Positions 5,834 to 10,253 of a DNA stretch of 10,253 nucleotides are shown in pieces. A program made the translations under genes and the position numbers. The stretch's first letter is position 1, and every line of letters begins with the position of its first letter. The notes below the pieces were generated by a model. The model was not told where the DNA came from. It did no database searches and worked only from the letters and a program-made list of their open reading frames with translations. The DNA lies in contig JAPHRL010000043.1 of the NCBI GenBank assembly GCA_026195755.1, positions 1 through 10,253 of the forward strand, written 5' to 3'. Source of the stretch: Kangiella sp. GTDB lineage: Bacteria > Pseudomonadota > Gammaproteobacteria > Enterobacterales > Kangiellaceae.

Positions 5834-8179
5834 ATGTTTCGTAAATTAGCTGCGACTGTCGCTGTATCGACGGCACTAATGACTTCTCAGGCCTGGTCGC
5901 TTGGACTCGGGGAGCTTAAAACTGAATCGGGCCTAAACCAACCACTCAATGCTGAGATCGTTCTTCTATCCTCCAAGGATTTGCAAGAGTCAGATTTGCG
6001 AGCTAGAGTCGCTTCATTCGAAGCTTATGAGCGATACGGCGTTACTCGCGAACCTTTCCATAGCCAGTTACGATTTGAAGTTTACACTAAAGCTGACGGC
6101 TCAAAGGCTGTTCGCGTTTCGAGTAATTCTCCAATTAAAGAACCCTACGTTAATATCATCATTGAACTTGACTGGCCGCAAGGCAAATTGATGCGTGAGT
6201 ACACTTTGCTTCTAGACCCACCAGTATTTAATAAAACAACTCCTGTACTTAGCCAGCCGGAGCCAAGTCAAACGCAAGTTACTCCCTCGCAACGTCCATC
6301 CGCAGTTGCGGAGGAAGTTAAGCGGACACCTGCGGAAACAAGACCGACTCAAAAAGAACCCGAGCTTGAACCTGAATCACAACAAACTCGAATAGAGGAG
6401 CCTAAAAAACAACCAGCTCCTACAACAACAGAACGTCGCTCCGCACCTGCCTTTGAGGGTAATAGCTGGAGTGTCGGGCGCGGGCAAACCTTGTGGAGTA
6501 TCGCGAAAGAGTTACGCCCCGAGAATGCCACGGTTCAACAAACTTTAATTGCACTTTATCGAGCAAACCCCGATGCGTTTATTAATAGCGACATTAATCG
6601 GGTAAAAGCCGGTTCTACTTTAAAAGTTCCAGACCAATCTTTTGTTGATAGTATTTCTCATGCCGAAGCATTAAGTGAATATCGGGCGTCGCTGTCAAAA
6701 AATCAGGCACCATTAGATGTTCGAAAAACTGTCTCAGAGACACAAACAACCAGTGAGCCAACAACCAAAGGCGGACGGCTAAGTATCGCAAGTGTTGAAG
6801 ATAGTTCACTAAATCAAGCCGGTGGCTCGGAAACTGAATCCAATTCAGTTCATGAGTTGCAAGGTGAAGTGAATACCTTAAGGGAAGCAGTTGAAACCTT
6901 AAAATTACAAAACCAACAGCTTAAAGAAGAATTACAAGCTAAAGAGGACTTGGCAGATACTGGAGTTCAGCTAGAAGATGATACTTTGGCAGTTCTGTCT
7001 GGCTCAGCGGAAGCTGCCGAAGATAGCTTGCCAATTGAGCCGGTAACTGAACCTGATGTTATCGAAGAGCAAAGCTCTGACGATATAAGTTCTACGCAGC
7101 CTGAACAGGCAGAAACAGAAAAAACCGCTGCAGCAAAACCAACAACATTGCCTAGCACTCAACCAGAGACTAAAGAAGAACCATTCTATCAAGCTGAAAA
7201 TTTCTGGTATTGGGTTGGTGGCGGTCTGTTAGGTTTATTAGTTCTAGCTGGGGGAGCTGTGTACTGGCGTAACCGACAACCCCCGGCAGAAGGTGAGTCA
7301 AGCTTGATTCCAACTTTTGGTGACTCAGGTCGAAAAAAAGAGCCGACTTCGCCTAGAGACTCCTTCTTAGACAAAACTAAAGTAAGTGGGGAGGAGCTGC
7401 CATCTGACCCAATTAGTGAAGCGGATATTTTAATTGCTCGTGGCAAGATGACACAGGCTAACCACTTGCTAGAAAAGGCTTTAACTAAAGACCCAAAAAA
7501 TGACGAAGTAAGAGTCAAGTTAATGGAGATTTTAGCGAGCCAGAAAAATGCTGAAAGCTTCTATGAAGTTAAAAAAGGTCTTACTAAAGATTTTGACTAT
7601 GATTCTAAGTTAGGCCTTAAAGTAGCTAGCTTGAGTTCACTGGTTGAGCCTCCAAAAGCTGCTAAACCAATAGCAAAATCGTCTACGGCCTTGCCTGACG
7701 AGGATGATGTGTTTGGCTTTGATGATCTGAAAGAAGGCAAAGAGGTTAATGTTGATTTAAGTGCTGAACTTGAAGCAACGGAAGAGCCTGAGGTTGAAAC
7801 CACATCCACAAGCGATTCGTTGGATTTTGACCTGAGTGATTTTGAGAAAGAGGTTGAAGCAACAGCAAATCAAGAAAAGTCTAGAGTGAAGTCTGAAGCT
7901 CAACCTGAAGTACAGAAAGATTCAAATATAGATTTCTCACTTGAATCTGACGATGAAGATCTAGTTACCGAAGAACAGGGTGCTGACTCATCATTACAGA
8001 TGGCTGATGACGACGCATCGGGCGTGAGTGAAGATGAAGTTCAGACTAAGCTTGAATTAGCTAAGGCCTACCTGGAAATGGGAGATGAAGATTCTGCAAA
8101 AGATATTTTGCAAGAAGTTCAGAAAGAAGGCAATTCAACCCAAAGCGAAGAGGCAGCAAAGTTGTTAGCTAAGCGCTAG
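5834..8179 (+). CDS. fimV: FimV/HubP family polar hub protein (LysM, transmembrane helix, acidic TPR cytoplasmic part)
   Basis: FimV/HubP proteins span the inner membrane at the cell pole, bind peptidoglycan and organise type IV pili, chemotaxis or flagellar machinery. Domains in order: signal peptide 1-22 (MFRKLAATVAVSTALMTSQA, cleavage probably around AWS-LGLG), the FimV N-terminal domain with LGLGELKTESGLNQPLNAEI running to about 132, a Pro/Glu-rich linker, LysM at 212-267 (WSVGRGQTLWSIAKEL), a Gln-rich second linker, a coiled coil at about 338-372, a transmembrane helix at about 457-480 (YWVGGGLLGLLVLAGGAVYW), then an acidic cytoplasmic region with a TPR-like unit at about 528-590 and the C-terminal FimV motif at about 737-781 (LELAKAYLEMGDEDSAKDIL). 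At 781 aa it is shorter than P. aeruginosa FimV (919 aa), as expected because the linkers vary. The ATG has an AGGGAGA site. A strong terminator follows. No pilus genes are in the window. Confidence 0.95.
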   Translation: MFRKLAATVAVSTALMTSQAWSLGLGELKTESGLNQPLNAEIVLLSSKDLQESDLRARVASFEAYERYGVTREPFHSQLRFEVYTKADGSKAVRVSSNSPIKEPYVNIIIELDWPQGKLMREYTLLLDPPVFNKTTPVLSQPEPSQTQVTPSQRPSAVAEEVKRTPAETRPTQKEPELEPESQQTRIEEPKKQPAPTTTERRSAPAFEGNSWSVGRGQTLWSIAKELRPENATVQQTLIALYRANPDAFINSDINRVKAGSTLKVPDQSFVDSISHAEALSEYRASLSKNQAPLDVRKTVSETQTTSEPTTKGGRLSIASVEDSSLNQAGGSETESNSVHELQGEVNTLREAVETLKLQNQQLKEELQAKEDLADTGVQLEDDTLAVLSGSAEAAEDSLPIEPVTEPDVIEEQSSDDISSTQPEQAETEKTAAAKPTTLPSTQPETKEEPFYQAENFWYWVGGGLLGLLVLAGGAVYWRNRQPPAEGESSLIPTFGDSGRKKEPTSPRDSFLDKTKVSGEELPSDPISEADILIARGKMTQANHLLEKALTKDPKNDEVRVKLMEILASQKNAESFYEVKKGLTKDFDYDSKLGLKVASLSSLVEPPKAAKPIAKSSTALPDEDDVFGFDDLKEGKEVNVDLSAELEATEEPEVETTSTSDSLDFDLSDFEKEVEATANQEKSRVKSEAQPEVQKDSNIDFSLESDDEDLVTEEQGADSSLQMADDDASGVSEDEVQTKLELAKAYLEMGDEDSAKDILQEVQKEGNSTQSEEAAKLLAKR

Positions 8180-8210
8180 TTAACACAGGTTGGAATCAAA
8201 GCTTTTGACA

Positions 8211-8245
8211 CACAACACCGGGTTTAGCCCGGTGTTGTGCCTTTT
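8211..8245 (+). terminator. Rho-independent terminator after fimV
   Basis: CACAACACCGGG (8211-8222), a 5-nt TTTAG loop and CCCGGTGTTGTG (8228-8239) make a perfect 12-bp GC-rich stem, followed by CCTTTT. The T run is short, so some readthrough into truA, 28 nt away, is possible. Confidence 0.82.
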
Positions 8246-8272
8246 AAAAGAGCATAATAAGAGATATTAATT

Positions 8273-9067
8273 ATGGCTAAAGTCGCACTCTGCATTGAGT
8301 ACGATGGACACAGGTATCATGGTTGGCAACGTCAATCACATGCTTCCTCTGTGCAGCAAGCGCTAGAAAGCGTTTTATCTAAAATTGCTGATCAGCCGAT
8401 TGAGGTATTTTGTGCTGGTCGAACCGATTCTGGGGTACATGCCACAGGTCAGATTATTCACTTTGAGCTGGACCATGAGCGACCTTTAAAAGCTTGGACA
8501 ATGGGAGCTAACACACAACTACCCGATGATATTGGGGTTCGCTGGGCGAATGCTGTTTCGGATGATTTTCATGCTAGATTCAGTGCTACTGCGAGACGTT
8601 ACCGGTATATCATTGCTAATACTCCTACTAGACCAGCCATAGCTCGCTCAGGGTTGACTTGGTGTCGAGCTCAGCTTGACGTGGAGGCGATGAATAAGGC
8701 GTGTGGTTACTTTCTTGGAGAGCAGGATTTTAAGGCGTTTCAGGCAGCAAGTTGCCAGTCGAAGACATCGTTTCGCAATATTCATCATTTGTTTGTTGAG
8801 CGAATCGGTCATTATGTGGTCATAGATATTAAGGCTAATGCTTTTCTACACCATATGGTACGAAATATTGCAGGTAGCCTTATTGAAATAGGGCGACATA
8901 TTCAAAAGCCAGAATGGGCGAAGCAGTTACTTGATGGAAAGGACCGTACTAAGGCTGCATCAACCGCTAGCCCAAATGGTTTGTATTTAGTCGATGTTGA
9001 CTACCCAGAGCACTTTGGGTTGCCCAAAGCGCCGCCTGGACCTTTATTTTTGCCATCCAATCTGTGA
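8273..9067 (+). CDS. truA: tRNA pseudouridine(38-40) synthase TruA
   Basis: TruA converts uridines 38, 39 and 40 in the anticodon stem-loop of many tRNAs to pseudouridine, without a cofactor, in the cytosol. At 264 aa it matches the family length (E. coli 270 aa). The N-terminal strand CIEYDGHRYHGWQRQ is typical. The catalytic aspartate is Asp52 in AGRTDSGVHATGQ. Other family segments are DDFHARFSATARRYRYII, FLHHMVRNIAGSLIEIG, and the C-terminal ASPNGLYLVDVDYP. The ATG has only a weak AAGAGA site. Truncation is not apparent. The gene lies between fimV and accD as in related genomes, but trpF, found between truA and accD in Pseudomonas, is absent. I see no good promoter in the 27 nt between the fimV terminator and the start. 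Confidence 0.96.
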   Translation: MAKVALCIEYDGHRYHGWQRQSHASSVQQALESVLSKIADQPIEVFCAGRTDSGVHATGQIIHFELDHERPLKAWTMGANTQLPDDIGVRWANAVSDDFHARFSATARRYRYIIANTPTRPAIARSGLTWCRAQLDVEAMNKACGYFLGEQDFKAFQAASCQSKTSFRNIHHLFVERIGHYVVIDIKANAFLHHMVRNIAGSLIEIGRHIQKPEWAKQLLDGKDRTKAASTASPNGLYLVDVDYPEHFGLPKAPPGPLFLPSNL

Positions 9068-9086
9068 ATGGGTGCTTAAATTTTAA

Positions 9087-9121
9087 AGTGGTAAAACCAG
9101 AGGTTTATTCCGTTTGCCACT
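9087..9121 (+). repeat. Imperfect inverted repeat upstream of the accD promoter
   Basis: AGTGGTAAA (9087-9095) can pair with TTTGCCACT (9113-9121), eight Watson-Crick pairs and one G-T. The 17-nt interior contains a small ACC-AGA-GGT hairpin. It sits just before the accD -10 (9130-9135), over the -35 region, so it could be an operator or part of the 3' end of the truA message. No T run follows it on the plus strand. Confidence 0.35.
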
Positions 9122-9126
9122 AAACC

Positions 9127-9135
9127 TGTTACAAT
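9127..9135 (+). promoter_or_regulatory. Extended -10 promoter of accD
   Basis: TGTTACAAT fits the extended -10 pattern TGn-TATAAT with one mismatch, and is followed by GCGTGC. Transcription would start near 9142, about 33 nt before the accD ATG. The -35 match is poor. The motif is almost the same as that upstream of pepN. Confidence 0.5.
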
Positions 9136-9174
9136 GCGTGCAATTTGTTAAGCGACGAATAAAAGACTGAAATT

Positions 9175-10041
9175 ATGAGTTGGTTAGAACGATTACTACC
9201 GAAGCGCAACCCGGAAGGGTCGCAAAAAAAGAAATCCATTCCGGAAGGAGTTTGGAGTAAATGCACTGCGTGTGAAGGCGTTCTTTATTACGCTGAGCTC
9301 GAACGCAGTCAGCATGTTTGTCCGAAATGCAATAATCATATGCGGATAAAAGCTCGTGCCCGGTTGGAACAGTTTATGGATGAAGCGAACCGCAAAGAAA
9401 TTGGCGCAAATATGAAGCCAGTGGATATGCTCAAGTTCCGCGATTCAAAAAAATATAAAGACCGTATTTCTGGTGCTCAAAAGAAAACCCATGAAAATGA
9501 TGCGTTAATTGCATTCAAAGGTACAGTTAATGATGTGCCTGTTGTTGCTTGTGCTTTTAATTTTGAATTTATGGGCGGCTCAATGGGGTCCGTTGTGGGG
9601 GAGAAATTTGTCCGTGCTGTTAATGCGGCAATTGAGTCTCGTTCTGCATTAGTGTGTTTTTCTGCCAGCGGCGGCGCTCGTATGCAGGAGGCTTTAGTTT
9701 CTTTAATGCAAATGGCTAAAACTAGCGCCGCACTAGCAAAACTTTCTGAAGCGAACTTGCCTTATATTTGCGTCTTAACCGATCCAACCATGGGTGGCGT
9801 CACAGCGAGTTTAGCTATGCTTGGCGATGTTCAAATTGCTGAGCCGAAGGCTTTGATTGGTTTTGCTGGCCAGCGTGTTATTGAGCAGACCATTCGTGAA
9901 AAACTTCCTGAAGGATTCCGGTTAAGTGAGTTCTGGTTAGAGCATGGTGCGATTGATATGATTGTCGATCGTCGTGAAATGCGTGATACAGTTTCTCGAC
10001 TTGCTGCAAAATTATTAAACCTGTCTAAGCCTGCTGCCTAA
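9175..10041 (+). CDS. accD: Acetyl-CoA carboxylase carboxyltransferase subunit beta
   Basis: AccD is the beta half of the carboxyltransferase (AccA2D2), which moves the carboxyl group from carboxybiotin-BCCP to acetyl-CoA to give malonyl-CoA, the first committed step of fatty acid synthesis. The 288-aa protein is full length. The N-terminal zinc ribbon has Cys30, Cys33, Cys49 and Cys52 (CTAC and CPKC), equivalent to E. coli Cys27/30/46/49. In E. coli this ribbon also binds the accA and accD mRNAs. The crotonase-fold core shows GGSMGSVVGEKF, SASGGARMQE (Gly166-Gly167, oxyanion-hole type) and DPTMGGVTAS (Gly207-Gly208), then GFAGQRVIEQT. It starts at ATG behind its own extended -10 promoter and is followed after 19 nt by folC, the usual accD-folC pair. 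Codon use and start look ordinary. Confidence 0.98.
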   Translation: MSWLERLLPKRNPEGSQKKKSIPEGVWSKCTACEGVLYYAELERSQHVCPKCNNHMRIKARARLEQFMDEANRKEIGANMKPVDMLKFRDSKKYKDRISGAQKKTHENDALIAFKGTVNDVPVVACAFNFEFMGGSMGSVVGEKFVRAVNAAIESRSALVCFSASGGARMQEALVSLMQMAKTSAALAKLSEANLPYICVLTDPTMGGVTASLAMLGDVQIAEPKALIGFAGQRVIEQTIREKLPEGFRLSEFWLEHGAIDMIVDRREMRDTVSRLAAKLLNLSKPAA

Positions 10042-10060
10042 TACATACCAGGCTTGTGCC

Positions 10061-10253
10061 GTGACTGCCCCTCCAGATTTTGATACCTTAGATGAATGGA
10101 TAGCCTGGCTAGAACAGGCTCATCCAATTCATCAAATCGAGTTAGGCCTATCTCGCATTCAAACAGTTGCCGAACAAACAGGGCTTCTTGAGCTCAATAC
10201 CCCCGTGATTACGGTCGCAGGTACGAATGGAAAAGGAACAGTGGTTGCAGCCC
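10061..10253 (+). CDS. folC: Bifunctional folylpolyglutamate synthase/dihydrofolate synthase (N-terminal part; runs off the right edge)
   Basis: FolC adds glutamate to dihydropteroate (making dihydrofolate) and to reduced folates, using ATP; it is a cytosolic Mur-ligase relative. Only 64 codons are present. They read LDEWIAWLEQAHPIHQIELG, then LSRIQTVAEQTGLL, then PVITVAGTNGKGT, with the ATP-binding P-loop GTNGKGT at residues 54-60. This matches the family's N-terminus. The start is taken as GTG at 10061, because an in-frame stop lies at 10016-10018 and no ATG, GTG or TTG falls between. The Shine-Dalgarno is poor (CAGG at 10049-10052), so translation may depend on coupling to accD, whose stop is 19 nt upstream. 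It is too short for the automatic ORF cut-off because it is cut by the window edge. Confidence 0.92.
   Translation, partial: MTAPPDFDTLDEWIAWLEQAHPIHQIELGLSRIQTVAEQTGLLELNTPVITVAGTNGKGTVVAA

Noticed and set aside
8205..8210. Perfect -35 hexamer TTGACA just before the fimV terminator
   Set aside because: No -10 lies 16-18 nt downstream, because that space is the terminator stem; the nearest CATAAT (8253-8258) is 42 nt away.

Overview
The window looks like core chromosome of a gammaproteobacterium with moderate-to-low GC. The best evidence is the order asd - fimV - truA - accD - folC, a conserved gammaproteobacterial neighbourhood, together with a Pseudomonas/Vibrio-type FimV/HubP hub protein and an E. 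coli-type PepN. The heterodimeric-type pyruvate dehydrogenase E1 alpha and the AT-leaning sequence would suit a marine lineage such as Kangiella or its relatives. That genus-level guess is inference only.

Layout. Positions 1-640 (minus) hold the N-terminal 213 codons of an E1 alpha subunit gene that runs off the left edge. A 453-bp non-coding stretch (641-1093) follows, with a consensus -10 box, several palindromes and a strong leader hairpin that face the E1 alpha gene. Positions 1094-1477 (minus) encode an orphan cysteine-rich protein. A 123-bp divergent promoter region separates it from a long plus-strand block: pepN (1601-4267), a small zinc-ribbon membrane protein (4300-4623), asd (4682-5701), fimV (5834-8179), an intrinsic terminator (8211-8245), truA (8273-9067), accD (9175-10041) and the first 64 codons of folC (10061 to the edge).

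Functions. The genes are mostly housekeeping: pyruvate to acetyl-CoA (E1 alpha), acetyl-CoA to malonyl-CoA (AccD), aspartate-family amino acid and diaminopimelate synthesis (Asd), folate polyglutamylation (FolC), tRNA pseudouridylation (TruA), peptide turnover (PepN) and cell-pole/type IV pilus organisation (FimV). They do not form one pathway. The grouping is a conserved neighbourhood, with asd-fimV and accD-folC as likely transcription units.

I see no mobile element, CRISPR array, tRNA/rRNA gene, phage gene or recognisable defence system. The least explained items are the orphan cysteine-rich protein, the zinc-ribbon membrane protein behind pepN, the structured leader of the E1 alpha gene, and a GEG in place of GDG in the E1 alpha thiamine-pyrophosphate motif. 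I did not find a convincing new multi-gene system.
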